From positions 117,658-181,657 of the forward strand of contig JAEPML010000011.1 in assembly GCA_017643925.1 (NCBI GenBank): DNA of 64,000 nt, given 5' to 3'. Below the pieces are notes generated by a model. That model did no database searches, was not told the origin of the DNA, and saw only the letters and a program-made list of their open reading frames with translations. Source of the DNA: Roseibium sp. GTDB taxonomy: Bacteria; Pseudomonadota; Alphaproteobacteria; Rhizobiales; Stappiaceae. Below are positions 27,374 to 35,919 of this stretch, piece by piece (the stretch's first letter is position 1; the number at the start of each line of letters is the position of its first letter). The position numbers were made by a program, and so were the translations under genes.

Positions 27374-29404
27374 ATGACCAGAACACTCCGCCTTGGGCTC
27401 TTCCTGCTCATCAGTTTTCTGACACTTGGTTCCGCCCTGGCCGAGGCGGTCAGGCTGCAGCCGGGGCGTGGGGTCGCGGAACTTAAACCCTTCCTGGCGT
27501 ATCACAGCGACCCGACCGCCTCTCTTGGTCAGGTGTTGCGGCTCTACAGGGCCGACGGTTTTCAACCGGTTCTCGATACGTCGATGATGGACTGGAACTA
27601 TGCGCCGGAAGCCTGGGCGGCCGTCGAGATCTTCAATGACACGCTTGATGACGGGCGCGGGGCCGACCCCTTCGTGCTTACGGTCGATTTGCCCCTGGTC
27701 AGCGAAGTGGATGCCTATGTCATTCGTGAAAGCGGTTTTACCGAGAACCTGATCAGCTATTCGCTGTTTGAACCCTTTGTGCCCGAAGACCATTCGGTGA
27801 CACGCTTGCGAACGCCGGTTTTCGAGATTGCTCCACAGGAAACGGTCACGGTTCTGGTCAATTTCAAGTTTGGTCCGTTCCAGTCCTTCAAGATGGCGCT
27901 GGAAACACCCGTCGAGCTGGAGGCGTCCGCCTTTGCGTCAGGTGTTTCGCATACAGCTTTTTATGCCTTCGCCATTTCCTGCCTGGTCTTCTTCTTCGGT
28001 TTTCATCTGGCGATGAAGAACTGGATCGGCATGCTCTACGCTGTCCAGTTTGCCGTTGGTCTCGGCTTCATCGGCTATATCGACGGTCTCTGGTTCAGGT
28101 TCTTCTTCCCCGGCACGCCGGCGTTGCAATCGCCGGTCGGGTTTTTCTTGCTCTATGCACTGTCCGGGATCGGTTTCGTTATCTCCGGGCGGTCCATCAA
28201 GGGCGAGGAGGGAGAAACCCGGCTGTCCATCGGCCTGAGTTTGCTCTCTTTGTTGTCAGTCGCAGGGTTTGCGATTTCGCTCTACTCGCCCGGTACCTAT
28301 TCAGCTCTTTTCGGCTACATCCTCCTTGCCTTGATGTTTGTCGCAGCCTTTGTCGCGGCGGGGAACTGGCGGCGCACGGAAGGAGCTGTTCACTTGTCGG
28401 CACTTCTGATTTCGTCGCTTGGAACCTTGAGTATCGTCGCTCTGATCGTGGTGGTGGTGATTGGCAGCCGCGCTGAAATCATTCCTGTCTCAACAGCTGT
28501 AAAGGGGATCTTTTCGATCCTGCTGGTGGCCACCATGACCGGACTGACCACGCACATCATCAATTTGCGCCGCAAACACTCCAAGGCAGTTGAAGCCGAA
28601 CTGGAAGCACTTGAGGCCGAGGCGCGACGCAGCCAGGAACTGCTTGTTGCCGAGCGAAACTACTCCAGAGCGCGGGAATTGGCCGGTGTTCGGCAAAGAC
28701 AGTTGGCGACCGCGTCGCATGACCTGAAACAGCCGATCATGTCTCTGAGGATGAACCTCGACAGTCTGGCGGCAGATGTCGAACCGGATGTCAGAAAACG
28801 GTTGAGAGAAGCCTTCGACTATATCGAGGCACTTTCAAACGACTACCTGAGAGACACCGCGCCAGCGAGCGACGACCTGCCGGATGAAGACGAGGATACC
28901 GGATCGCTACTCGAGACGTCTGACGATGTGCAAGAAATCTTCGAAATCTCTCTTGTGCTCGACACCGTCTGGCAGATGTTCCACGAGGAGGCGGTGTCCA
29001 AGGGATTGGAGTTGAAAGCCGTTCGTTCAACCCGGCGGGTCTCCGTGCCCCCGCTCGTGTTGATGCGCATTGTCAGCAACCTTGTGTCCAACGCGGTGAA
29101 ATACACCGAAACCGGAACGGTTCTCTTCGGTGTTCGCAACCGGGAGGACGAAATTGATCTGTGTGTATTCGACACAGGGCTCGGCATGACAGAGACCGAG
29201 ATCGCGGCGTTTTCGGAAGCCTATCGCAAGGGCGAGGATTCAGAAGGGCATGGCCTCGGACTGTCCGTTTGCCACGAGTTGGCGCGCGAACACGACATGC
29301 CCTTCAGTTGCCGATCCGACAAGAACAGGGGCACAGTTTTCACACTGACGCTCAAGGCCTTGCCGATCCGCGAACATCACCCTTTGACAGAATTCCCTGG
29401 TTGA
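27374..29404 (+). CDS. 7TMR-DISM-type sensor histidine kinase
   Basis: This 676-residue membrane kinase has a signal peptide, a periplasmic beta-sandwich of the 7TMR-DISM extracellular type (about 30-185), seven hydrophobic segments (about 190-400) and a coiled-coil linker. The dimerisation domain carries the phosphorylated His near residue 448 (SHDLKQPIMSLRMN), with an ATPase domain at the end (NLVSNAVKYTETG, DTGLGM, GHGLGLSV). The extracellular domain of this family usually senses small ligands such as carbohydrates; the ligand here is unknown. Its last 53 nt overlap the convergent gene at 29352-29873. Confidence 0.9.
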   Translation: MTRTLRLGLFLLISFLTLGSALAEAVRLQPGRGVAELKPFLAYHSDPTASLGQVLRLYRADGFQPVLDTSMMDWNYAPEAWAAVEIFNDTLDDGRGADPFVLTVDLPLVSEVDAYVIRESGFTENLISYSLFEPFVPEDHSVTRLRTPVFEIAPQETVTVLVNFKFGPFQSFKMALETPVELEASAFASGVSHTAFYAFAISCLVFFFGFHLAMKNWIGMLYAVQFAVGLGFIGYIDGLWFRFFFPGTPALQSPVGFFLLYALSGIGFVISGRSIKGEEGETRLSIGLSLLSLLSVAGFAISLYSPGTYSALFGYILLALMFVAAFVAAGNWRRTEGAVHLSALLISSLGTLSIVALIVVVVIGSRAEIIPVSTAVKGIFSILLVATMTGLTTHIINLRRKHSKAVEAELEALEAEARRSQELLVAERNYSRARELAGVRQRQLATASHDLKQPIMSLRMNLDSLAADVEPDVRKRLREAFDYIEALSNDYLRDTAPASDDLPDEDEDTGSLLETSDDVQEIFEISLVLDTVWQMFHEEAVSKGLELKAVRSTRRVSVPPLVLMRIVSNLVSNAVKYTETGTVLFGVRNREDEIDLCVFDTGLGMTETEIAAFSEAYRKGEDSEGHGLGLSVCHELAREHDMPFSCRSDKNRGTVFTLTLKALPIREHHPLTEFPG

Positions 29405-29873
29405 GGCGATTGCGCAGCTGGTAACGGTCAATCACGTAGTCAAACCCGGTGCCTTGAAACGGCAGGTCGTCGACGAGCTTGTTATCGCGCAGCAACCGAT
29501 AGGTGCCTGAGGAAACACCGTCGATCGTAATTTGACGCGATTTCGAACCCATGCAGTCCGTGGGACCGATCCGGGGCCGGTTCTGCTTTTGAGCTCTGCT
29601 CAGGAAACTGCCGGAAATCTGAATGCTGTTTGCGGTCTGGTCAATCGCGACGGTCAGGTCATCGGACAGAGTTGCTCCTGTATGAGCCGACCGACAGCCT
29701 GTCGAGGCCGTGACCGTGAGCACGCCGGTATCGGCTTTCCAGTCGAGATGAAATTGCGTTGGAACTCTGTTCAGGTCCTCTAGCTGTTCTTGCGATCCAC
29801 CATGCGCGATAGCCGGAAAGTTCGCGATCAGCGAGGCAAGGAGAGCATATGCTCGTCGTGTCGATGCTTTCAT
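29352..29873 (-). CDS. Exported protein of unknown function
   Basis: This 173-residue protein starts MKASTRRAYALLASLIANFPAIAHG, a signal peptide. The mature part has two Cys (TGCRSAH and TDCMGSK) and short beta-strand-like segments, with no family that I recognise. I chose the ATG at 29873 because GAAAGGA precedes it by a few bases. A perfect TGGGGT-N4-ACCCCA dyad lies 57 nt upstream. The 3' end overlaps the end of the sensor kinase gene by 53 nt in antisense, which argues for a tight functional or historical link. Confidence 0.65.
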   Translation of the reverse strand: MKASTRRAYALLASLIANFPAIAHGGSQEQLEDLNRVPTQFHLDWKADTGVLTVTASTGCRSAHTGATLSDDLTVAIDQTANSIQISGSFLSRAQKQNRPRIGPTDCMGSKSRQITIDGVSSGTYRLLRDNKLVDDLPFQGTGFDYVIDRYQLRNRLNQGILSKGDVRGSARP

Positions 29874-29930
29874 GTCGGGTCCTTTCGGTTCGATTGCCCG
29901 AAAGGTAGAGGTTGGCGACAGGATGCTGGA

Positions 29931-29946
29931 TGGGGTCGGGACCCCA
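29931..29946 (-). promoter_or_regulatory. TGGGGT-N4-ACCCCA dyad upstream of the exported protein gene
   Basis: The minus strand reads TGGGGTCCCGACCCCA, 57 nt upstream of the ATG at 29873. Twenty-four bases after it comes ACCTTTC (29906-29900), the same heptamer at the same spacing as at 22411-22457. This is probably a promoter with a regulator binding site. Confidence 0.6.
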
Positions 29947-29956
29947 ATTGTCCAAA

Positions 29957-30943
29957 TCATTTTCCTCTGACGAGGTCTCGCTCGATCCCACCGGTGCTCA
30001 ACAGCTTGCGATGATCTCTCGGCGTGGCGGCATATTCCGACCGGTAGGCACGCGTCATGGCGGCTGAATCAAGGTAACCACAACGACTGGCAATCTCGGC
30101 GACCGAAAGGGTCGTCAGCTCCACCAGACGCCTGGCTTCCCGGAGGCGGATGGCCTTGTAGACCGCAGACGGTGTTTTTGAAAACTCCGCCCGAAACTGG
30201 CGTTCCAGCGTCTTCTGATCGGTTTTCAGCTGCCGTGCGAGAGCCGGGATACCCAGAGGTTGCTCGATATGGCGGCGCATCAGGGTCGTTGCCCTTTGCA
30301 TTAGTGTTCCGGGAGACAGGCGTCGAAAGGGATCATGCAGATCCAGCCTGTCACCATGCATGAAAAGGGCGGCAACTTCGAGCGCGAACATGGGACTGTG
30401 GTGGCGCCTGATCAGTTCCAGTGTCAGCTCGAAGGCCGTGGAAGCGCCGCCGCAGGTCGCCAGATCACTCTCGAGAACAAACCTGTCTTCAACAGCTTCG
30501 ACCTCCGGATATTTCTCGGAAAATCGCGTGAATTCATCCCAGTGGATGGTGGCGCGCCGTCCATCGAGCAGCCCGGCTTCGGCAAGCAGCCAGGCGCCGG
30601 TGTCCATGCCGACGAGCGTCAGGTAGCGCTGGCGGGCCGCCCTCAGGGCCTGGCTCATCCTTGGAACGGCCAACGCCTGAAAGCCGTAGCTCGGCATCAG
30701 AAAGAGAAAGTCTCCCCCCTGGACTGCGTCGCGCAGGCGCCCTGTCTCGACGGGGAGGCCGCTGGACGAGGTGACAGTGCCTCCCTCTAGGCTCAGATAG
30801 TTCCACGAATAAAGCTTCGTGCGCGCAATTGTGTTGGCCGCACGAAAGGGTTCGACTGCATTTGCCAGGCAGTGGTTCGAAAAGGAATCGCTCAACAAGA
30901 CGGAAATGGTTGTCACGCGATCATCATTTTTCGAATTCTGCAT
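29957..30943 (-). CDS. GATase1-like AraC-family regulator, probably CdhR-like
   Basis: This 328-residue regulator has an N-terminal DJ-1/PfpI (class I amidotransferase-like) domain (about 10-190) and a C-terminal AraC helix-turn-helix pair (about 220-320; GIPALARQLKTDQKTLERQF and SVAEIASRCGYLDSAAMTRAYR). This architecture is shared by CdhR and GbdR, activators of carnitine and betaine catabolism in Pseudomonas. It is divergent, by 77 bp, from the carnitine-type operon at 31021, which fits control by carnitine or gamma-butyrobetaine. AATTCTGCATG/AAATCTGCATG repeats 21 bp apart lie in between. Confidence 0.85.
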   Translation of the reverse strand: MQNSKNDDRVTTISVLLSDSFSNHCLANAVEPFRAANTIARTKLYSWNYLSLEGGTVTSSSGLPVETGRLRDAVQGGDFLFLMPSYGFQALAVPRMSQALRAARQRYLTLVGMDTGAWLLAEAGLLDGRRATIHWDEFTRFSEKYPEVEAVEDRFVLESDLATCGGASTAFELTLELIRRHHSPMFALEVAALFMHGDRLDLHDPFRRLSPGTLMQRATTLMRRHIEQPLGIPALARQLKTDQKTLERQFRAEFSKTPSAVYKAIRLREARRLVELTTLSVAEIASRCGYLDSAAMTRAYRSEYAATPRDHRKLLSTGGIERDLVRGK

Positions 30944-30965
30944 GCTTTTGTCTCAAATCTGCATG
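30934..30965 (+). promoter_or_regulatory. Direct repeat in the divergent regulator/operon promoter
   Basis: TCTGCATG occurs at 30937-30944 and 30958-30965, exactly 21 bp apart. With flanks the repeats are AATTCTGCATG and AAATCTGCATG. AraC-type proteins bind direct half-sites at about this spacing. The first repeat overlaps the regulator's start codon; the second ends 55 nt before the acyl-CoA dehydrogenase ATG. It could both repress the regulator and activate the operon. Confidence 0.5.
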
Positions 30966-31020
30966 ATGGATTGCCTCGTCTTGTCGCACTCTGAATGGGT
31001 TCGGGCAAGAGGAGGGGCCG

Positions 31021-32181
31021 ATGAATTTTGGGTTGAACGAAGAACAAGAGATGATCGTCTCGACAGTTCGCTCCTTTGTCGAGAACGAAATCTATCCACA
31101 TGAAGACGCCGTCGAGAAATCCGGACAGGTTCCCCTGGAACTTGGCGAAGACCTCAAGCGGAAGTGCATCGATCTGGGTTTTTATGCCTGCAATTTTCCC
31201 GAGGAGGTTGGCGGCGCCGGTCTCAGCCACATGGACTTCACGTTGGTTGAGCGGGAACTCGGGCGGGGCTCGATGGCACTGACCCACTTCTTTGGCCGCC
31301 CTCAGAACATCCTGATGGCCTGCGAGGGGGAACAGCGGGAGCGTTACCTCCTGCCGGCGGTGCGCGGTGAAAAGATGGATGCGCTGGCAATCACCGAACC
31401 GGATGCAGGCTCGGATGTGCGCGGCATGAAGTGCCAGGCCGTTCGAGACGGTGGAGATTGGGTCTTGTCGGGCTCCAAGCATTTCATCTCTGGAGCCGAA
31501 CATGCCGACTTCTTTATTGTATTCGTGGCAACGGGTGTCGACGAGACGCCGAGAGGGCCGAAAAAACGCATCACCTGTTTTCTGGTGGACCGGGGCACGC
31601 CCGGATTTGAAGTTCGAGACGGCTACAATTCGGTCAGCCATCGCGGTTACAAGAACTACGTTCTCTATTTCGACAAGTGCCGACTGCCGGATGCGCAGGT
31701 GCTGGGCGAAGTCGATGGTGGTTTTGATGTGATGAACGAGTGGCTTTATGCCACCCGGTTGACGGTCGCCGCGATGAGCGTCGGACGCGCGCGGCGCTGT
31801 TTCGATCTTGCTGTCGACTACGCCGTCGAGCGCAAGCAGTTCGGCCAATCAATCGCGAAATTCCAGGGCGTCAGTTTCCAGATTGCCGACATGATCACCG
31901 AAATCGACGCCGCCGATTGGCTGACGCTCGCAGGCGCCTGGCGACTGGATCAGGGGTTGCCGGCCAATCGTGAGATCGCGAGTGCCAAGGTCTATGCCAC
32001 GGAGATGCTCGCGAAGGTCACCGACACGACGCTGCAGATTTTTGGCGGCATGGGCCTGATGGACGACTTCCCTATTGAACGGTTCTGGCGAGATGCACGG
32101 GTGGAACGGATCTGGGATGGCACCAGCGAAATCCAGCGGCACATTATCAGCCGCGATATTTTCAGACCCCTGGGAGCCTGA
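31021..32181 (+). CDS. Acyl-CoA dehydrogenase, probable gamma-butyrobetainyl-CoA dehydrogenase
   Basis: This 386-residue FAD enzyme of the acyl-CoA dehydrogenase family introduces an alpha,beta double bond. Family marks are ITEPDAGSD, GSKHFISGAEHADF, RKQFGQSIAKFQ, QIFGGMGLMDDFPIERFWRDARV and IWDGTSEIQR. The position of the usual catalytic Glu (YEGT in medium-chain enzymes) is Asp here. With CaiD- and Cdh-like genes downstream, the likely reaction is gamma-butyrobetainyl-CoA to crotonobetainyl-CoA; the substrate is inferred from context. AGAGGAGGGG precedes the ATG. The gene opens the operon. Confidence 0.85.
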   Translation: MNFGLNEEQEMIVSTVRSFVENEIYPHEDAVEKSGQVPLELGEDLKRKCIDLGFYACNFPEEVGGAGLSHMDFTLVERELGRGSMALTHFFGRPQNILMACEGEQRERYLLPAVRGEKMDALAITEPDAGSDVRGMKCQAVRDGGDWVLSGSKHFISGAEHADFFIVFVATGVDETPRGPKKRITCFLVDRGTPGFEVRDGYNSVSHRGYKNYVLYFDKCRLPDAQVLGEVDGGFDVMNEWLYATRLTVAAMSVGRARRCFDLAVDYAVERKQFGQSIAKFQGVSFQIADMITEIDAADWLTLAGAWRLDQGLPANREIASAKVYATEMLAKVTDTTLQIFGGMGLMDDFPIERFWRDARVERIWDGTSEIQRHIISRDIFRPLGA

Positions 32182-32185
32182 CCTC

Positions 32186-34213
32186 GTGCGCGGGCTTGGG
32201 CGACTGCTCCAACCGGAAACCATCGCTGTCATAGGTGGTGGGACCTGGTGCGAGAACGTGATCCGGGAATGTCGAAAAGGCGGTTTTGCAGGTGACCTTT
32301 GGGCCGTGCATCCAAGACGCCGGGAAATTGGCGGCTGCGCAGCCGTTTCCTCGCTCGCTGACCTGCCAAGCGCGCCTGACGTGGCCTTTGTCGGCGTGAA
32401 CAGGCATGCAACAGTCGACATCATACGGGACCTTTCCCGTCGCGGTGGCGGTGGGGCTGTCTGCTTCGCGTCCGGGTTCAGCGAAGCGATTGCAGAACTT
32501 GAGGACGGTTCCGTTCTGCAGGAAGCCTTGGTCGACGCCGCAGGGGACATGCCGATCCTCGGACCCAATTGTTATGGGTTCATCAATGCACTGGATCAGG
32601 CCACCTTGTGGCCGGACCAGCACGGCCTCGTCGGTGTCGACAAGGGGGTCGCGATTATCTCCCAGTCCTCAAATATCGCGCTCAATCTCACGATGCAGGC
32701 GCGGGGCCTTCCGATTGCCTATCTGATGACTGTCGGCAACCAGGCTCAAACCGGATTGTCCGCAATTGGCCAGGCGCTCCTGGCCGATGACCGCGTGACA
32801 GCGGTGGGATTGCACATCGAAGGTATCGACGATTTGAGCAGGTTCGAGCAGTTCGCGCGAAAAGCTCATGAAGCGGGCAAACCGATTGTTGCATTGAAGG
32901 TTGGCAAATCGGATCAGGCGCGGGCCGCAACGGTTACCCACACGGCGTCTCTTGCAGGAACGCAGGTGGGGGCAAGCGCTCTTTTCAATCGACTTGGCAT
33001 CGCGCAGGTGGACAGTCTGCCGACATTGCTGGAAGCGTTGAAACTTGTACATGTCGCCGGAAGATTATCCCATGCGGGTGTGGCCAGCCTGTCCTGCTCA
33101 GGTGGTGAAGCCAGCCTGGTTGCCGATGCCGGCGCTGGTCGGGGAGTTGTTTTCCCCCCACTTACAGAACTCCAGAAAGAGGGTCTCAGAGCAGCTCTTG
33201 GGCCGAAGGTGGCGCTCGCGAACCCGCTCGACTACCACACCTATGTCTGGGGTGATGTGGCTGCCATGAGTGAAACCTTCAGCGCCATGGTAAGCGATGA
33301 AATCGCGCTTGGAATTGTCGTGCTCGACTTTCCCCGCTCGGACAGATGTGATTTGACCGAATGGCTCAAGGTGATCGAGGCAATTGAAATCGCCGCAAAT
33401 CGAACGGGTCGGCCCATGGCTGTCCTCAGCACGCTTGCAGAAACCCTGCCCGAGAAAATCGCGCACGATCTGATCGCAAGAAACATCGTTCCGCTTTGCG
33501 GGGTCGAAGAGGCGATGGAGGCGATCCGGGCGGTATCCCGCAGTGCCCGACCGCTGTCCGGCACTGAAGTCCGAGTGCCTGTGTCCTCTCGGGTGGACAA
33601 GACTCTTTGTGAGACCGAAGCCAAGGAGGTCCTGGCGCGTTTCGGTTTGAAAACGCCTGTGCGCAGGACGGCTGACAATGGACATGACGCGGCCGAGGAA
33701 GCCGATCGGATCGGCTTTCCGGTCGTGCTGAAAGGAACCGGTTTTTCCCACAAGAGTGAGGTTGGGGCCGTAAGGCTCAACCTTCAGACGGCCGAGAGTG
33801 TTGCCGAGGCCGCGGCGGTTATGCCCTCAAAGTCGTTTCTTGTTGAGAAAATGGTCACCGGTACGCTTGCCGAGTTGCTGGTCGGCGTCGTGAAGGACCC
33901 GGCGCATGGTTTCATCCTTACCCTTGCTGCAGGCGGCGTTTTGACCGAACTGCTGCAGGACCGCGTCTCGCTTGTCTTGCCTGTTGAGCGGCACGACGTG
34001 GCAGACGCGCTGCAAGGTCTCCGGATTGCAAAGGTCATTGCCGGCTACCGTGGCAAACCCGCCTGTGACCCGGAACTGATTATCGATGCCGTGATGGCGG
34101 TTCAGGACTACGTTTGCTCGTCCAACGTGGACGAGGTTGAGATCAATCCACTGATGTGCGGTGAGAATTTTGCGATCGCTGCAGATGCACTGATCAGGTT
34201 TGGAGACGCATGA
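32186..34213 (+). CDS. NDP-forming acyl-CoA synthetase (fused alpha-beta type)
   Basis: This 675-residue protein belongs to the ADP-forming acetyl-CoA synthetase / succinyl-CoA synthetase-like superfamily. It has a CoA-binding Rossmann domain (IAVIGGGTW near the N-terminus), flavodoxin-like domains with the phospho-His motif THTASLAGT (H252), and a C-terminal ATP-grasp domain (GFPVVLKGTGFSHKSEVGAVRLNL). It should activate a carboxylate, here probably gamma-butyrobetaine or carnitine, with CoA and ATP. The known Cai pathway uses an AMP-forming ligase and a CoA transferase instead. I chose the GTG at 32186, 4 nt after the preceding stop; a frame open further upstream overlaps that gene. Confidence 0.82.
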   Translation: MRGLGRLLQPETIAVIGGGTWCENVIRECRKGGFAGDLWAVHPRRREIGGCAAVSSLADLPSAPDVAFVGVNRHATVDIIRDLSRRGGGGAVCFASGFSEAIAELEDGSVLQEALVDAAGDMPILGPNCYGFINALDQATLWPDQHGLVGVDKGVAIISQSSNIALNLTMQARGLPIAYLMTVGNQAQTGLSAIGQALLADDRVTAVGLHIEGIDDLSRFEQFARKAHEAGKPIVALKVGKSDQARAATVTHTASLAGTQVGASALFNRLGIAQVDSLPTLLEALKLVHVAGRLSHAGVASLSCSGGEASLVADAGAGRGVVFPPLTELQKEGLRAALGPKVALANPLDYHTYVWGDVAAMSETFSAMVSDEIALGIVVLDFPRSDRCDLTEWLKVIEAIEIAANRTGRPMAVLSTLAETLPEKIAHDLIARNIVPLCGVEEAMEAIRAVSRSARPLSGTEVRVPVSSRVDKTLCETEAKEVLARFGLKTPVRRTADNGHDAAEEADRIGFPVVLKGTGFSHKSEVGAVRLNLQTAESVAEAAAVMPSKSFLVEKMVTGTLAELLVGVVKDPAHGFILTLAAGGVLTELLQDRVSLVLPVERHDVADALQGLRIAKVIAGYRGKPACDPELIIDAVMAVQDYVCSSNVDEVEINPLMCGENFAIAADALIRFGDA

Positions 34214-34998
34214 TGAGCGATAATCCGATTAAGACACATGTCGATGGCCATATCCTGGAGGTGACACTTGATCGTCCGAAGGCCAACGCGATCGATCTTG
34301 CGACCAGCCGGATCATGGGAGAGGTCTTCACGCAATTTCGGGATGATCCGGACCTGCGCGTCGCGATTGTGACGGCAGCAGGAGACAAGTTCTTCTGTCC
34401 TGGCTGGGACTTGAAGGCTGCTGCCGACGGGGATGCGGTGGATGGCGACTATGGCAAGGGTGGTTTCGGGGGGCTTCAGGAGCTGCGTGGTCTCAACAAG
34501 CCGGTGATTGCAGCTGTCAACGGTATTTGCTGTGGCGGTGGTCTGGAGCTAGCCCTGTCTGCCGACATCATCCTTGCGGCTGAGCACGCGACCTTTGCGC
34601 TGCCAGAAATCCGATCCGGTACGGTCGCCGATGCCGCCAGCGTCAAGCTTCCCAAGCGCATTCCCTATCACATTGCCATGGAAATGCTTCTGACCGGGCG
34701 ATGGATCGAGGCCGAGGAAGCGGCCCGCTGGGGGCTGATCAACCACATTCATCCTGCGGATGCGTTGCTGAACGAGGCCCGAAAGCTCGCAGCAACACTC
34801 GCTTCGGGGCCGCCGCTTGTCTATGCCGCGATCAAGGAAATCGTTCGCGAGGCCGAGGACATGAAATTCCAGGACGCGATGAACCGTATCACGAAGAGCC
34901 AGTTTGCGACCGTGGAGACACTTTACCGATCTGAAGACCAACTCGAAGGTGCGCGGGCCTTTGCCGAAAAACGCGACCCGGTCTGGAAGGGACGATAG
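34210..34998 (+). CDS. caiD: CaiD-like crotonobetainyl-CoA hydratase
   Basis: This 262-residue crotonase-family enzyme closely follows E. coli CaiD. Shared features include LDRPKANAID, the catalytic Glu pair at E113 (GGGLELAL) and E133 (FALPEIRSG), and an identical C-terminus FAEKRDPVWKGR. It should interconvert crotonobetainyl-CoA and L-carnitinyl-CoA in the cytoplasm. The start overlaps the previous stop (ATGA), so translation is coupled; an ATG at 34213 is an alternative. The CaiD-like match is the strongest pointer to carnitine chemistry in this operon. Confidence 0.88.
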   Translation: MMSDNPIKTHVDGHILEVTLDRPKANAIDLATSRIMGEVFTQFRDDPDLRVAIVTAAGDKFFCPGWDLKAAADGDAVDGDYGKGGFGGLQELRGLNKPVIAAVNGICCGGGLELALSADIILAAEHATFALPEIRSGTVADAASVKLPKRIPYHIAMEMLLTGRWIEAEEAARWGLINHIHPADALLNEARKLAATLASGPPLVYAAIKEIVREAEDMKFQDAMNRITKSQFATVETLYRSEDQLEGARAFAEKRDPVWKGR

Positions 34999-35007
34999 GA
35001 GAAAACC

Positions 35008-35919
35008 ATGCCACTTGCCATGAACCGGGATGTCTTCATCACATGCGCCGTGACCGGGTCCGGCGCGACGCAGGACAAGTCTCTCCATGTTCCGCGCAGT
35101 CCGAAACAGATCGCGGAAAGCGCAATCGATGCGGCAAAGGCCGGGGCTGCGGTCGTGCATTGCCATGTGCGTGACCCGGAAACCGGAGCCCCGTCGCGTC
35201 GTCTGGACCTCTATCGAGAAGTGACGGATCTGATCCGGGCAGCCGAGGTGGATGTCGTCCTGAACCTGACCGCCGGCATGGGCGGCGACATCGTGTTCGG
35301 ATCCACCGAGGCGCCTTTCCCGGTGAATGACGCGGGAACCGACATGATCGGCGCCAGCGAGCGCATGGCGCATATCCGGGAGTGCCTGCCGGAAATCTGC
35401 ACGCTGGACTGTGGAACGATGAATTTCGCCGAGGCGGATTATGTCATGACCAATACCCCGGGCATGCTGCGTGCCATGGGCAGCATGATGACCGAGCTTG
35501 GTGTCAAGCCGGAGATCGAGGCGTTCGATACGGGGCATTTGTGGTTTGCCAAACAGCTCGTCGCCGAGGGAACGCTGGAAGCGAAGGCCCTGGTGCAACT
35601 TTGCATGGGCGTGCCCTGGGGCGCGCCAAACGATCTGAACACATTCATGGCGATGGTCAACGCGGTTCCCGACGACTGGACGTGGTCCGCGTTTTCCCTT
35701 GGCCGGGACCAGATGCCCTACGTGGCGGCGTCCGTGTTGGCCGGTGGCAATGTGCGCGTTGGGCTGGAAGACAATCTCTTCCTGGAAAAAGGCGTCCTGG
35801 CAACCAACGCACAGCTCGTCGAGAAAGCGGTAGGAGTGATTGAAGGGATGGGCGCGCGCGTGATCGGCCCGGACCTGGTCCGGGAAAAGCTCGGGCTTAC
35901 CAAGAGGGCGCCGGCATGA
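35008..35919 (+). CDS. cdhC: BKACE-family 3-dehydrocarnitine cleavage enzyme
   Basis: This 303-residue TIM-barrel enzyme of the beta-keto acid cleavage (BKACE, DUF849) family has Zn ligands in HCHVRDPETG (H51, H53). In carnitine users CdhC combines 3-dehydrocarnitine with acetyl-CoA to give acetoacetate and betainyl-CoA. Position directly before the carnitine dehydrogenase supports this substrate over other beta-keto acids. TAGGAG precedes the ATG at 35008; a second ATG at 35020 is possible. Its stop overlaps the next start by 4 nt. Confidence 0.88.
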   Translation: MPLAMNRDVFITCAVTGSGATQDKSLHVPRSPKQIAESAIDAAKAGAAVVHCHVRDPETGAPSRRLDLYREVTDLIRAAEVDVVLNLTAGMGGDIVFGSTEAPFPVNDAGTDMIGASERMAHIRECLPEICTLDCGTMNFAEADYVMTNTPGMLRAMGSMMTELGVKPEIEAFDTGHLWFAKQLVAEGTLEAKALVQLCMGVPWGAPNDLNTFMAMVNAVPDDWTWSAFSLGRDQMPYVAASVLAGGNVRVGLEDNLFLEKGVLATNAQLVEKAVGVIEGMGARVIGPDLVREKLGLTKRAPA

